From contig NZ_JAINVG010000010.1 in the NCBI RefSeq assembly GCF_020400725.1, positions 62,001 to 126,000 on the forward strand: a DNA stretch of 64,000 bases, given 5' to 3'. Source of the DNA: Streptomyces sp. NK15101 (lineage in GTDB: Bacteria > Actinomycetota > Actinomycetes > Streptomycetales > Streptomycetaceae). Positions 44,921-57,901 of the stretch are shown in pieces (within the stretch, counting starts at the first letter, position 1; every line of letters begins with the position of its first letter). Under the pieces are notes generated by a model that did not search any database, was not told the origin of the DNA, and saw only the letters and a program-made list of their open reading frames with translations. The position numbers and the translations under genes were made by a program.

Positions 44921-44954
44921 TGCCGGCACAACTAAGGTGATGCTACCGACCTGC

Positions 44955-45194
44955 TCAGCGGACCTGGTCCACGTCGACGAGGTCGACGCGGATCCCTCGG
45001 CCGCCGATGGCACCCACGACGGTGCGCAGCGCACGCGCGGTGCGGCCGTTGCGGCCGATCACCTTGCCGAGGTCGTCGGGGTGGACCCGGACCTCCAGCA
45101 CGCGGCCCCGGCGCAGGTTGCGCGAGGCGACCTGCACCTCGTCGGGGTTGTCGACGATGCCCTTCACGAGGTGCTCGAGAGCCTCCTCGAGCAT
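44955..45194 (-). CDS. khpA: KH-domain RNA-binding protein KhpA
   Basis: A 79-aa protein, essentially one type-II KH domain. The RNA-gripping loop is GKVIGRNGRTARALRTVV (GxxG as GRNG). KhpA acts with KhpB in RNA-dependent cell-length control in other Gram-positives. It follows rpsP by 2 bases, the conserved order. Confidence 0.93.
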   Translation of the reverse strand: MLEEALEHLVKGIVDNPDEVQVASRNLRRGRVLEVRVHPDDLGKVIGRNGRTARALRTVVGAIGGRGIRVDLVDVDQVR

Positions 45195-45196
45195 GA

Positions 45197-45640
45197 TCAG
45201 GCCTCGGTCGACTCGGTGGACGCGGCCTCGGCCTCGTCCGCCTTCTTGTCGGCCTTCTTGGCCTTCGGGGTGATGGCCTCACCCTTGTCGTCGCCGCCCT
45301 CGAGGGTCTTCGCGAACTCGTCGAACGAGGCGCGCTTCGCCTCCTTCGTGGCGGGGACGAGCAGAGCCTTCTCGGGGGCCGGCAGACCCTTGTGCTTCTG
45401 CCAGTCGCCGGTGAGCTTCAGGATGGCGAGGACCGGCTCGGTCGGCTGGGCGCCGACGGACAGCCAGTACTGCGCACGCTCGGAGTCGACCTCGATACGC
45501 GACGGGTTGTACGTCGGGTGGTAGAGGCCGATCTCCTCGATCGCGCGACCGTCACGACGGGTGCGCGAGTCGGCGACGACGATGCGGTAGTGCGGCTGGC
45601 GGATCTTGCCGAGGCGCTTGAGCTTGATCTTGACTGCCAC
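45197..45640 (-). CDS. rpsP: 30S ribosomal protein S16
   Basis: A 147-aa ribosomal protein. The core [12 protein letters not shown] and [15 protein letters not shown] region is standard, followed by a Lys/Glu/Ala-rich extension of about 50 residues seen in actinobacteria. GTG start at 45640 behind an AGGAGACACCAC stretch. It leads the rpsP-khpA unit. Confidence 0.96.
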   Translation of the reverse strand: MAVKIKLKRLGKIRQPHYRIVVADSRTRRDGRAIEEIGLYHPTYNPSRIEVDSERAQYWLSVGAQPTEPVLAILKLTGDWQKHKGLPAPEKALLVPATKEAKRASFDEFAKTLEGGDDKGEAITPKAKKADKKADEAEAASTESTEA

Positions 45641-45794
45641 TGGAGTGGTGTCTCCTGGTCTTGACGTGGTTGGGCACTTGAGATGCCACGTGGGGTTGCG
45701 GTACTCGGATGCCCGATGGACGCGTCAGCCGGAGGAGAGAGGGGTCCTGTGCGACTGTCGAGTACAGCTAGCCATTGTGCCACACGCCGCCGAC

Positions 45795-46388
45795 TCAGCT
45801 GGCGGCACCCACTGTCTCGGGGATACGGAAGGGCTTGCCGCAGCCGCCGCAGACGATCGGGGCCTGGGCGAGCACCGACGGCACCACGCGCACGTTCCGC
45901 CCGCAGTCGCAGACGGCCTTGACGCGCACGCCGCCGCCCGAGGAGCCGTGCCGGGCGGCCGGTCCGCGGAAGGAGCGCTTGGTGTCGGCGGCCGTGGCGA
46001 CCGTGTGCGCCTTGAGGGCGCGCTGGAGCCGCTCGATGGTGGGCCGGTAGCGGCGCCTGGCCTCGGGGTTGAGCGTGACCAGGGAGAAGCCGCTGCTGGC
46101 GTGCGGCTCCTCGGGATGGTCGAGGCCCATCTCCTCGGCGATCGCGAGGAATCTGCGGTTGTGGTAGCGGCCGGCGCGGGAGGTGTCGCGGACGCCTCGG
46201 GCGGCGGCGATGCCGTGGACTGCCTCGTGGAGCAGTCGTTCGAAGGAGAGTTCGGCGCCACAGGCGGACGAGGACTCTCCGATCAGGGACTCGGGCGCGG
46301 CAAGATCCGGCAGCTCGGGGTGGTGCCGCTGAATGTCGGCCCACGCCTGTGCCAGCTCTGCGGCGAGAACAGGTGGTGTCGTGCTCAC
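45795..46388 (-). CDS. SprT-like HExxH metalloprotease-like protein with zinc ribbon
   Basis: About 197 aa. A zinc-protease-type motif HEAVH (54-58) is followed by H76 in GRYHNRRF, as in SprT/Spartan-like domains. The C-terminus has a four-cysteine zinc ribbon, CDCGRNVRV and later CGGCGKPF. The reaction is not established; SprT-like proteins cut DNA-protein crosslinks in other systems. The GTG at 46388 is my choice; a frame to GTG 46517 would include an AT-rich, promoter-like stretch. Divergent from the methyltransferase gene. Confidence 0.78.
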   Translation of the reverse strand: MSTTPPVLAAELAQAWADIQRHHPELPDLAAPESLIGESSSACGAELSFERLLHEAVHGIAAARGVRDTSRAGRYHNRRFLAIAEEMGLDHPEEPHASSGFSLVTLNPEARRRYRPTIERLQRALKAHTVATAADTKRSFRGPAARHGSSGGGVRVKAVCDCGRNVRVVPSVLAQAPIVCGGCGKPFRIPETVGAAS

Positions 46389-46572
46389 GTCGCGTACAAC
46401 GAGCCGAAGTGCCCCCGGGTTCCATTCCGGGGCATCCCAAATATTTTGCACGTACCCGTCAGTTTCCGTTGATGTGTCCCGACGCGGGCCAGGGGCCCCG
46501 ATCTGCGGAGGAGTCACGCAGTGAGCGTCAAGCCGGTGCGTAGTGGCGCATACGCCCCGGCGCGTGGCCGTG

Positions 46573-47490
46573 ATGCACGCGCCCCCCGAAGGGGGTCGGA
46601 TCGGCCCGGGGGAACTGTGGCGAGGACACTACCGGGTCCGTGCGCAAGGCGGCGCACCGCCCTCCCGGGCGAATCGTCCGGCGCGACCACTGGACGCGGC
46701 CGGGGATGCGCAGTTCCCTGACTACGGGGGGCTGTCGTCCGAGCACGGATTGGGGCGCTTTTCCATGACACCTACGCTCGTCCCGCACCACCCCGCGCGC
46801 GACTGGGCCGAGATTCAGGAGCGGATGCTGGTCCCGCTCTACGAGGCGGTGTACGACCGCCTGGACGTGGGCGCGGGTTCCCGGCTGTTGGGCCTGGGCT
46901 GCGGCTCCGGCCTGGCCCTCCTGATGGCCGCGGCACGGGGAGCACGGGTCGCCGGCGCGGACCGGGACCACGCGCGCGTGGAGCTGGCGAGGGAGCGGCT
47001 GCCGGAGGGCGTCGCGGTCACCGAGGAACCCCCGGAAGACCTGCCGTACGACGTGATCACGGCCTTCCACGCGACGGACGGGATCCTCCCCGAGCTCCGG
47101 GCGCTCACCCGTACGGCCCAATCGGGCACGGCCGTCGTCCTCGCCGACTGGGGGCCGCCGGAGCGGTGCGCCACGGCGCCGGTGCTGCGGATCGCGGCCC
47201 GGCTCGCGGACCGCGGGCCCGCGCCGGGAGCCGACCTGGACGCGCTGATCACCGGGGCGGGGCTGCGACCGGTCGGCTCCGGCCGGGTGGCCTGCCCCTT
47301 CGGGTACGCGGACGTGGCCAGCGCCGTGCGCGGGCTGCTGTCGACGGGCGTCTTCGACGAGGCGATCCGGGCGACGGAACCCTCGCAGGTGGAGAAGGAG
47401 ATCGAGGAGGCACTGGCCCCGTACGTCCGCCCGGACGGGACGGTGTGGATGCCGAACGTCTTCCGGTACGTGGTCGGCAGGGTGCCGTAG
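46573..47490 (+). CDS. SAM-dependent methyltransferase-like protein
   Basis: About 305 aa. The SAM-binding motif is LLGLGCGSGLALLMAA with an acidic AGADRDHARVELAR after it. N-terminal 75 residues are low-complexity and include a conserved-looking SSEHGLGRFSMTPTLV stretch. C-terminal half resembles type-11 methyltransferases. The start is uncertain: ATG 46573, GTG 46543 and ATG 46765 are all in frame. Its 3' end abuts the heptamer repeat region. Confidence 0.78.
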   Translation: MHAPPEGGRIGPGELWRGHYRVRAQGGAPPSRANRPARPLDAAGDAQFPDYGGLSSEHGLGRFSMTPTLVPHHPARDWAEIQERMLVPLYEAVYDRLDVGAGSRLLGLGCGSGLALLMAAARGARVAGADRDHARVELARERLPEGVAVTEEPPEDLPYDVITAFHATDGILPELRALTRTAQSGTAVVLADWGPPERCATAPVLRIAARLADRGPAPGADLDALITGAGLRPVGSGRVACPFGYADVASAVRGLLSTGVFDEAIRATEPSQVEKEIEEALAPYVRPDGTVWMPNVFRYVVGRVP

Positions 47491-47503
47491 TCCGTCAAGT
47501 CGT

Positions 47504-47690
47504 GGATCCGGGACACCGGATCCGGGATGTCGGATCCAGAATCCAGGCATTGGATCCGGGATGTCGGATCCAGCATCCAGGCATCGGATCCGGGATGTCG
47601 GATCCAGAATCCAGGACATCGGATCCAAGAGGTTGGCTTCAGGAGGTTGGAGCCAGGATTCGGGACATCGGATCCAAGAGGTTGGATCCA
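47504..47690. repeat. Heptamer minisatellite, 27 units, consensus GGATCCA/G
   Basis: From 47504 the DNA reads as 27 units of 7 bases (two units have 6): GGATCCG, GGACACC, GGATCCG, GGATGTC, GGATCCA, GAATCCA and so on. The hexamer GGATCC occurs ten times (47504, 47518, 47532, 47552, 47566, 47586, 47600, 47621, 47670, 47684). A longer 34-base unit is copied about three times in the middle. It lies between the convergent ends of the methyltransferase and FtsH genes. Because 7 is coprime with 3, all frames carry heptapeptide repeats; I do not call these as genes. Confidence 0.9.
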
Positions 47691-47701
47691 AGCCCGCCCC
47701 C

Positions 47702-49630
47702 TCAGACCGGCTCCTCCCCCGCCCCCCGGCGCGTGATGCCCGCCGCGCGGTAGGCCGCGTCCTCCTCCAGGGTCTCGTTGGCCAGGAGCGCCTCGGCCAG
47801 GGCGTCCAGCTTGTCGCGGTGCTCGCCGAGCTGCCGTACCGCGCTCTGGTAGCACTCGTCGACGATGCGGCGCATCTCCTCGGCGACGGTGTCGAGGGTG
47901 GCGGGGGCGGCGGAGAGCCCGTACGCCTGCTGGGCGTCGCTCGGGATGGCGGTCAGGCGGCCGACGCGCTCGCTCATGCCCCAGCGGCCCGCCATGCCCC
48001 GGGCGATGTTGGTGACCTGTTCGAGGTCGCTCTCGGCGCCGGTGGTGATGACGCCGAAGACGACCTGCTCGGCCGCCATCCCGCCGAGGGCGCCGATGAT
48101 CCGGCCGCGCAGGTACTCCTCGGTGTAGGCGTACTTGTCGGCGTCGGGGGTCGACAGGGTGACGCCGAGGGCCCGGCCGCGCGGCACGATGGTGATCTTG
48201 CGGACCGGGTCGGCGCCGGGCTGGAGCATGCCGAGGAGGGCGTGCCCGCTCTCGTGGTACGCGGTCCGGCGCCGCTCCTCCAGGGGCATCACGAGCGGCC
48301 GTTCGGCGCCGAGCTGGACCTTCTCCAGGGCGTCGGACAGATCGGTCTGGGTGACGGCCCTCTGGTCACGCTTGACCGCGAGGAGGGCGGCCTCGTTGGC
48401 GAGGTTGGCGAGCTCGGCGCCGGTCATGCCGGGGGTGGTCCGGGCGACGTGCTCCAGGTCGACGTCCTTGGCGAGCGGGATCTCCCGTGTGTGGATCTTC
48501 AGGATGGCCTCGCGGCCGCCCCGGTCGGGCGGGTTGACGTGGACGATCCGGTCGAAGCGGCCCGGCCGGGTGAGGGCCGGGTCGAGGACGTCGGCGCGGT
48601 TGGTGGCGGCGAGGACGATGACCCCCTCGGAGCCGGTGAAGCCGTCCATCTCGGTGAGGATCTGGTTGAGGGTCTGCTCGCGCTCGTCGTGGCCGCCCAT
48701 TCCGGAGCCGCCGCCCCGGGCCCGGCCGATGGTGTCGATCTCGTCGATGAAGATGATCGCGGGGGCGACCTTGCGGGCCTCGGCGAACAGCTCGCGGACG
48801 CGGGAGGCGCCGACGCCCACGATCATCTCGATGAACTCGGAGGCGGAGGCCGAGAAGAACGGCACCCCGGCCTCGCCCGCGACGGCCCGGGCCAGCAGGG
48901 TCTTGCCGGTGCCGGGAGGGCCCGCGAGGAGCACGCCGCGGGGCATCTTGGCGCCCATCTCGCGGTAGGCCTGCGGGTTCTTCAGGAAGTCGACGACGTC
49001 GTTGAGCTCGCCCTCGACCTCGTCGATGCCGGCGACGTCCTCGAAGGTGGTGCGCTTGCCGCCCTCCAGCTCGACGGGTTTCGGCGGCTGCTTGCGGCCG
49101 AGCATCCCGCCCGCGCCGCCCATGCCCGTGCTCATCCGGCGGGCGATGAACACCCACAGCACGACGAGCAGCAGCATCGGCGCCAGCGAGATCAGGAGGT
49201 TGGCGAGGAAGCTGCGCTCCTGGACGACGGGCCGGGCGGTGACGGTGACGTTCTGCTTGGTCAACTGGGCCCAGAGGTCGTCGTCGGCGAAGGCCGGCCG
49301 CTGGGTCTGGAACTTGGTGTAGTCGCCCTCGCCGTCGGGGACGGGCTGCTTGTTCTTCAGCTGTCCCTGGATCGCGTCGCCCTTGGAGTAGATCTTGGTG
49401 ACGTTCCCGGCGGCGACCTGCTTGTCGAACTCGGTGTACGAGATCGTCGGTCCGTCGCCCTCGTTGAAGAACGACAGCACGATGTTGGCGATCAGGTACA
49501 CGACGAGGGCGGTGAGGATGAGGCCGCCCCAGCCGCCCGGCATCCTCTTCTTCGGCGAGGGGGGCGGCGGAGCCCCTTCCGAGCGCCAGGGCTGATCGGT
49601 CCGGTCGCGCGGGGGTACGGGGTTGGCCAC
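47702..49630 (-). CDS. FtsH-type ATP-dependent zinc metalloprotease
   Basis: A 642-aa membrane AAA+ protease. Two membrane helices (about 35-55 and 145-165) flank an extracellular FtsH domain. ATPase: GPPGTGKT Walker [12 protein letters not shown]alker B, and the second region of homology [20 protein letters not shown]. Protease: HESGH with the distal glutamate/aspartate region [15 protein letters not shown] at 49630 behind a GAGGAG. Most Streptomyces also have another FtsH elsewhere, so I expect this to be a paralogue; symbol left empty. It sits downstream of ffh, beyond a terminator. Confidence 0.93.
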   Translation of the reverse strand: MANPVPPRDRTDQPWRSEGAPPPPSPKKRMPGGWGGLILTALVVYLIANIVLSFFNEGDGPTISYTEFDKQVAAGNVTKIYSKGDAIQGQLKNKQPVPDGEGDYTKFQTQRPAFADDDLWAQLTKQNVTVTARPVVQERSFLANLLISLAPMLLLVVLWVFIARRMSTGMGGAGGMLGRKQPPKPVELEGGKRTTFEDVAGIDEVEGELNDVVDFLKNPQAYREMGAKMPRGVLLAGPPGTGKTLLARAVAGEAGVPFFSASASEFIEMIVGVGASRVRELFAEARKVAPAIIFIDEIDTIGRARGGGSGMGGHDEREQTLNQILTEMDGFTGSEGVIVLAATNRADVLDPALTRPGRFDRIVHVNPPDRGGREAILKIHTREIPLAKDVDLEHVARTTPGMTGAELANLANEAALLAVKRDQRAVTQTDLSDALEKVQLGAERPLVMPLEERRRTAYHESGHALLGMLQPGADPVRKITIVPRGRALGVTLSTPDADKYAYTEEYLRGRIIGALGGMAAEQVVFGVITTGAESDLEQVTNIARGMAGRWGMSERVGRLTAIPSDAQQAYGLSAAPATLDTVAEEMRRIVDECYQSAVRQLGEHRDKLDALAEALLANETLEEDAAYRAAGITRRGAGEEPV

Positions 49631-49714
49631 GTGGCTCTCCTCGGGGCGGCAGTGGCCCCAGTATCGAAGAGCGGGATCGCTCGGGCATCGCGGGCGGTCC
49701 GGAGGGATGAAGAA

Positions 49715-49747
49715 GGGCCCGGGGCGGTTTCGCACCACCCCGGGCCC
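49715..49747 (-). terminator. Terminator after ffh
   Basis: Arms 49715-49728 and 49734-49747 pair with one C-A mismatch and a 5-base loop, 14 bases past the ffh stop. Confidence 0.8.
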
Positions 49748-49760
49748 CGTCCCGGCCCGG

Positions 49761-51314
49761 TCAGCTCATGAACTTCTTGAACTCGTCCGGGAGCTCGAAG
49801 TCCTTGGGCGTCTGCCCCGCCGCCGGGAGGCCGAACGCGCCGCCCGCCTGCGCCTGCTCACGGCGCGCGGCCGCGGCCTGTTCCTCGGCCTTCCGCTTCA
49901 TCGGGTTGCCGCTCTTGCGCTTGCCCTTGGCCTGCTTGACCTGCTTCTTCTGCCGGCCGGGGCCGCCGCCCATGCCCGGGATGCCCGGCATCCCCGGCAT
50001 GCCGCCGCCCTGCGCCATGCGGGACATCATCTTGCGGGCCTCGAAGAACCGCTCGACCAGGCCCTTGACCGCGCTGACCTCGACGCCGGAACCCTTGGCG
50101 ATACGGGCGCGCCGGGAGCCGTTGATGATGGTCGGGTCCTGGCGCTCGGCCGGGGTCATCGACTTGATGATGGCGCCGATGCGGTCGACCTCGCGCTCGT
50201 CGATGTTGGCGATCTGCTCCCGCATCTGGCCCATGCCGGGCAGCATGCCGAGCAGCTTGGAGATGGAGCCCATCTTGCGGACCTGCTCCATCTGGGCCAG
50301 GAAGTCGTCGAGCGTGAAGCCCTCGCCCTTCTTCGAGGCGAGCTTCGAGGCCATCTTGGCGGCCTCTTCCTCGTCGAAGGTCTGCTGCGCCTTCTCGATG
50401 AGGGAGAGCATGTCGCCCATGCCGAGGATGCGGGACGCCATGCGGTCCGGGTGGAACGCGTCGAAGTCGTCCAGCTTCTCGCCGTTGGAGGCGAACATGA
50501 TCTGCTTGCCGGTGACGTGCGCGATGGAGAGCGCGGCACCACCGCGGGCGTCGCCGTCGAGCTTGGAGAGGACCACGCCGTCGAAGCCGACGCCGTCGCG
50601 GAAGGCCTCGGCGGTGTTGACCGCGTCCTGGCCGATCATGGCGTCGACGACGAAGAGGACCTCGTCGGGGCTGACGGCGTCGCGGATGTCCGCGGCCTGC
50701 TGCATCAGCTCCTGGTCGATGCCGAGACGGCCGGCGGTGTCGACGATGACGACGTCGTACAGCTTGGTCCGCGCGTACTCGATCGAGTCCTTCGCGACCT
50801 GGACCGGGTCGCCGACGCCGTTGCCCGGCTGCGGGCCGTAGAAGGCCACGCCGGCGCGGTCGGCGACGACGGAGAGCTGCGTGACGGCGTTGGGGCGCTG
50901 GAGGTCGCAGGCGACGAGCAGCGGGGAGTGGCCCTGGCTCTTCAGCCAGAGACCGAGCTTTCCGGCGAGGGTGGTCTTACCGGCACCCTGGAGACCGGCG
51001 AGCATGATCACGGTCGGCGCGGTCTTGGCGAACCGCAGACGGCGGGTCTCGCCGCCGAGGATCGAGATCAGCTCGTCGTTGACGATCTTGATGACCTGCT
51101 GGGCGGGGTTGAGGGCCTGGGAGACCTCCGCGCCCAGCGAGCGCTCCTTGACCTGCTTGATGAAGGCGCGGACGACCGGCAGGGCGACGTCCGCTTCGAG
51201 CAGCGCGATACGGATCTCGCGCGCGGTGGCGTCGATGTCCGCCTCGGACAGACGGCCCTTGCCGCGGAGGTTCTTGAAGGTCGCTGCAAGGCGGTCGGAG
51301 AGGGTATCGAACAC
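49761..51314 (-). CDS. ffh: Signal recognition particle protein Ffh
   Basis: A 517-aa SRP GTPase that delivers nascent membrane proteins to FtsY. The N domain is followed by the G domain with GLQGAGKTT, DTAGRLGIDQ and TKLDGDARGG. The methionine-rich M domain begins about residue 300 and shows the RNA-binding RRARIAKGSG. The C-terminus has a Gly/Met/Pro-repeat linker (GMPGMPGIPGMG) and a basic tail. Confidence 0.96.
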   Translation of the reverse strand: MFDTLSDRLAATFKNLRGKGRLSEADIDATAREIRIALLEADVALPVVRAFIKQVKERSLGAEVSQALNPAQQVIKIVNDELISILGGETRRLRFAKTAPTVIMLAGLQGAGKTTLAGKLGLWLKSQGHSPLLVACDLQRPNAVTQLSVVADRAGVAFYGPQPGNGVGDPVQVAKDSIEYARTKLYDVVIVDTAGRLGIDQELMQQAADIRDAVSPDEVLFVVDAMIGQDAVNTAEAFRDGVGFDGVVLSKLDGDARGGAALSIAHVTGKQIMFASNGEKLDDFDAFHPDRMASRILGMGDMLSLIEKAQQTFDEEEAAKMASKLASKKGEGFTLDDFLAQMEQVRKMGSISKLLGMLPGMGQMREQIANIDEREVDRIGAIIKSMTPAERQDPTIINGSRRARIAKGSGVEVSAVKGLVERFFEARKMMSRMAQGGGMPGMPGIPGMGGGPGRQKKQVKQAKGKRKSGNPMKRKAEEQAAAARREQAQAGGAFGLPAAGQTPKDFELPDEFKKFMS

Positions 51315-51385
51315 GGCGGTCGCGGATCCTCGGTGTCGGGGGCGGTCGGATTGCCCTCCAGGGTATCGGGCCGCTCGAAGTATGT

Positions 51386-51417
51386 GCCCCCGCCCGCCGG
51401 ATCCGGCGGGCGGGGGC
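51386..51417 (-). terminator. Terminator of the amtB-glnB-glnD unit
   Basis: A perfect 32-bp palindrome, folding as a 14-16 bp GC-rich hairpin with a GATC turn, 17 bases beyond the glnD stop. Confidence 0.85.
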
Positions 51418-51433
51418 GGTGCGGCCCGGGGTT

Positions 51434-53896
51434 TCAGCGCAGCGCCTCCTCCAGCGCGCGGGCCAGGTCGATCGCCTCCTCGTCGGGGAGGAGGGAGCCG
51501 TCCGGACGGGTCACGTACAGGGTGTCGACGGCGTTGGCGCCCAGGGTGGAGACGTGGGCGCTCCGCACCCGCACCGCCGCGCCCTCCAGGGCGCGGCCGA
51601 TGCGGTGGAGGAGGCCGGGGGCGTCCTGGGCGCGGACCTCGATCACGGTGGCGAGGCGGGAGTCGGCCGCGGCGACGGTGACGCGGGGCGGCGGGGCGGT
51701 GAGGCCCCGGCGGCGGGGGTAGGCGGCCTCGCGTTCGGCGAGGCGGGCGGGGATGTCGAGGGAGCCGTCGAGGGCGCGGACGAGGTCGGCGCGGAGCCGG
51801 GTGGCCTCGGGCAGGGAGCCGTACTCGGCGGCGACGCGCCAGTCGAGGACGAGGACGGAGCCGGAGCCGAGGCCGGTGGGGAGTTCGACGGCGCGGAGGT
51901 CGGCGGCGCGGACGGTGAGCCGGTGGAGGGCGAGGACGCCGGCGACGGCGGGGAGGACGCCGGGCTGGTCGGGCAGGGCGATGAGGAGTTCGACGCCGAC
52001 GGGCTCGGGTCCCTCGGGCTCGGTTCCTTCCGGCTCCGCGGCGACGGGCTCGGTGTGCAGGGCCAGGACCGGTTCGCCGGTGCGCAGGGCCTCGATCGCG
52101 AGGCGTTCCTGTTCGGCGCTGGGTGCCGCGGCCTCGGGGTCGGGCAGGGGTTCGCCCGCGAGGACGCCGGCGACCCGTTTGACGAGGTCGGCCACGAGCG
52201 AGGCGCGCCAGGAGGACCAGGCGGCGGGGCCGGTGGCGAGGGCGTCGGCCTCGGTGAGGGCGTGCAGGAGCTCCAGGGTGCCGAGGGTGCCGACGGCGCC
52301 GGCGACGGACTGGACGGTGGCGGGGTCGTCGAGGTCGCGCCGGGTGGCGGTCTCGACGAGGAGCAGGTGGTGGCGGACGACGGTGGCGATGACGGCGGTG
52401 TCGGTGCGGTCGAAGCCGATACGGGCGGCGAGGTCGCGGGCGATGGTCTCGCCGGCGACGGAGTGGTCGCCGGGCCAGCCCTTGCCGATGTCGTGGAGGA
52501 GGGCGGCGACGAGGAGGAGGTCGGGGCGGCCGACGCGGCGGGTGAGCGAAGAGGCGCGTACGGCGGTCTCGACGAGGTGCCGGTCGACGGTCCAGGTGTG
52601 GACGGGGTTGCGCTGGGGCCGGCAGCGGACGCGCTCCCAGTCGGGCAGGAGCCGGGTGACGAGCCCTTCGGCCTCCAGGGCCTCCCAGACGGGGACGGTG
52701 GCCTCGCCCGCGCCCAGCAGGGTGACGAGTTCCTCGCGGGCCTCGGCGGGCCAGGGCACCGGGAGGGGTCTGGCGGCGGCCGCGAGGCGGCGCACGGCGT
52801 GCAGGGAGATCGGGAGGGCGGACTGGGCGGCCGCGGCGGCGGCCCGCAGGGGCAGGACGGGGTCGCGTTCCGGCCGGGCGCTGCGGGCGAGGACGGCCTC
52901 GCCGTCCATCTCGACGACGCCCTCGGCGAGCGGGGTGCGTTCCACGGGGGGTTTCGCGCCGCCGCTCCGGCTCAGGAGGCTCCTCAGCCGGGCCGGGCGG
53001 GCGGAGCGGGCCTTGAGGACGCGGTTGACCTCGCGCCAGGTGACGTCGGTGGCGTACGAGATGGTCCGGGCGGCCTCGTACACCTCGCGGAGCAGGGTGT
53101 CGGCGTCGAGGAGGCCGAGTCCGGCGGCGACGGCGTCCTGTTCCTGGAGGGCGAGCCGGTCGGTGGCGCGGCCGGTGACGAGGTGGAGGGCGTCACGGGC
53201 GTCGAGGAGACGGCGGCGGGCGACGTCGAGGCCTTCGCGGGGGGCGTCGGCGAGCCAGGAGGCGGCGACGGCGCGCAGGACCTGGGCGTCGCGGAGTCCG
53301 CCCCTGGCCTCCTTGAGGTCGGGTTCGAGGAGGTACTGCAGCTCCCCCACGCGTTCGGCGCGCTCCCGGCAGAGGGCGTCGAGTTCGGGGAGGCGCCGGG
53401 GGGCCTGGTTGCGCCAGTCGGCGAGGACGGTGGTGCGCAGGGCGGCGACGAGGCCGGCGTCGCCCGCGACGGTCCGGGCGTCCAGGAGGCCGAGGTGGAC
53501 CTTGAGGTCCTCGCCCGCGGTGGCGCGGGCTTCGGCGGGGGTGCGGACGGAGTGGTCGAGGGCGAGGCCGAGGTCCCAGACGGGGTACCAGATCCGGTCG
53601 GCCAGGGCGGCGACGGCGGCCTTGTCGGCGGTGCCGTCGTGGAGCAGGAGGAGGTCGAGGTCGCTGCGCGGGGAGAGTTCGGCGCGCCCGTAGCCGCCGA
53701 CGGCGACGAGGGCGGTCCCGCGGGGCGGTGCGGCGGCGGCGAAGAGGCCGGCCAGCCAGTCGTCGGTGAGCCGGGCCAGGGCGGCACGGCGCGGCGGCCC
53801 GGCCTGTTCCTTCTCCTGGAGGAGGAACAGCCGGGCCGCCGCGTAACCGCCGGGTCCCGATTCTTCGGTCGTGTCGCTCGTGTCGAGGTTCGTCAC
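51434..53896 (-). CDS. glnD: PII protein nucleotidyltransferase GlnD
   Basis: An 820-aa enzyme that modifies the PII protein according to nitrogen status; in Streptomyces it adenylylates PII. Nucleotidyltransferase motif VGGYGRAELSPRSDLDLLLL is intact. The HD hydrolase domain shows LLLVAALLHDIGKG. Two C-terminal ACT domains follow, one near VELLIALPDQPGVLPAVAGV and one near VIEVRAQDAPGLLHRIGRAL. A linker rich in Glu/Pro (EPEGTEPEGPEP) precedes them. GTG at 53896 behind GGGAG is chosen; a frame upstream has no start codon after the glnB stop. Confidence 0.94.
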   Translation of the reverse strand: MTNLDTSDTTEESGPGGYAAARLFLLQEKEQAGPPRRAALARLTDDWLAGLFAAAAPPRGTALVAVGGYGRAELSPRSDLDLLLLHDGTADKAAVAALADRIWYPVWDLGLALDHSVRTPAEARATAGEDLKVHLGLLDARTVAGDAGLVAALRTTVLADWRNQAPRRLPELDALCRERAERVGELQYLLEPDLKEARGGLRDAQVLRAVAASWLADAPREGLDVARRRLLDARDALHLVTGRATDRLALQEQDAVAAGLGLLDADTLLREVYEAARTISYATDVTWREVNRVLKARSARPARLRSLLSRSGGAKPPVERTPLAEGVVEMDGEAVLARSARPERDPVLPLRAAAAAAQSALPISLHAVRRLAAAARPLPVPWPAEAREELVTLLGAGEATVPVWEALEAEGLVTRLLPDWERVRCRPQRNPVHTWTVDRHLVETAVRASSLTRRVGRPDLLLVAALLHDIGKGWPGDHSVAGETIARDLAARIGFDRTDTAVIATVVRHHLLLVETATRRDLDDPATVQSVAGAVGTLGTLELLHALTEADALATGPAAWSSWRASLVADLVKRVAGVLAGEPLPDPEAAAPSAEQERLAIEALRTGEPVLALHTEPVAAEPEGTEPEGPEPVGVELLIALPDQPGVLPAVAGVLALHRLTVRAADLRAVELPTGLGSGSVLVLDWRVAAEYGSLPEATRLRADLVRALDGSLDIPARLAEREAAYPRRRGLTAPPPRVTVAAADSRLATVIEVRAQDAPGLLHRIGRALEGAAVRVRSAHVSTLGANAVDTLYVTRPDGSLLPDEEAIDLARALEEALR

Positions 53897-53916
53897 CCGG
53901 CGGCTCCCATCCGTGC

Positions 53917-57476
<3,560 letters not shown>

Positions 57477-57901
57477 TGGAACGCCCCCATCCACCTGATT
57501 ACCTGTCGTCCGAACCCCTATCAGAATGCCGCCTCTCGCGGCACCCGTCCGACGTTCATACTCCTTCGAACTGGAAACCGGGTTGCCTCCGGCATACCCA
57601 CGCGTGCAAGCGGACCCGGGGTTCGAGTACCGAAAGTAATCCTACGATCACCCCTCCACGAGGGCGATTCAAGAAACGCCACCATTCGCCACCCCTTCGA
57701 ATGAACTCGCCACGCGCGGAACGCGATTCACTTGACATGCGACGAACCGGAGTCGGCGGACGGGAGCGCGGAGAGGCGTGCGCCAGGGTCCGCACCACCC
57801 CACTCACGACCGTGCGCCACATTCGGCGACGGACCGTGACGAAGGGTGACGACGGTGCTCCGGGTCGTAACCACCGGCGCGCTCGACCCGTTGGAGGGGG
57901 C
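57477..57901. other. 425-bp divergent intergenic region, nsdA and Prim-Pol-like gene
   Basis: Less GC-rich than its surroundings, with stretches such as GAAAGTAATCC. A TTGACA hexamer at 57732-57737 could be a -35 element for the rightward gene, but I find no good -10 after it. No gene or clear operator is visible. Confidence 0.5.

Noticed and set aside
47504..47690. CRISPR array
   Set aside because: Units are 7 bases with no unique spacers and no cas genes nearby.
47527..47736. Open frames through the heptamer repeat
   Set aside because: They arise because the 7-base repeat lacks stops; the products are heptapeptide repeats without start signals or a family match.
57732..57737. TTGACA as a promoter
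   Set aside because: No acceptable -10 at the right distance; a single hexamer is not enough.
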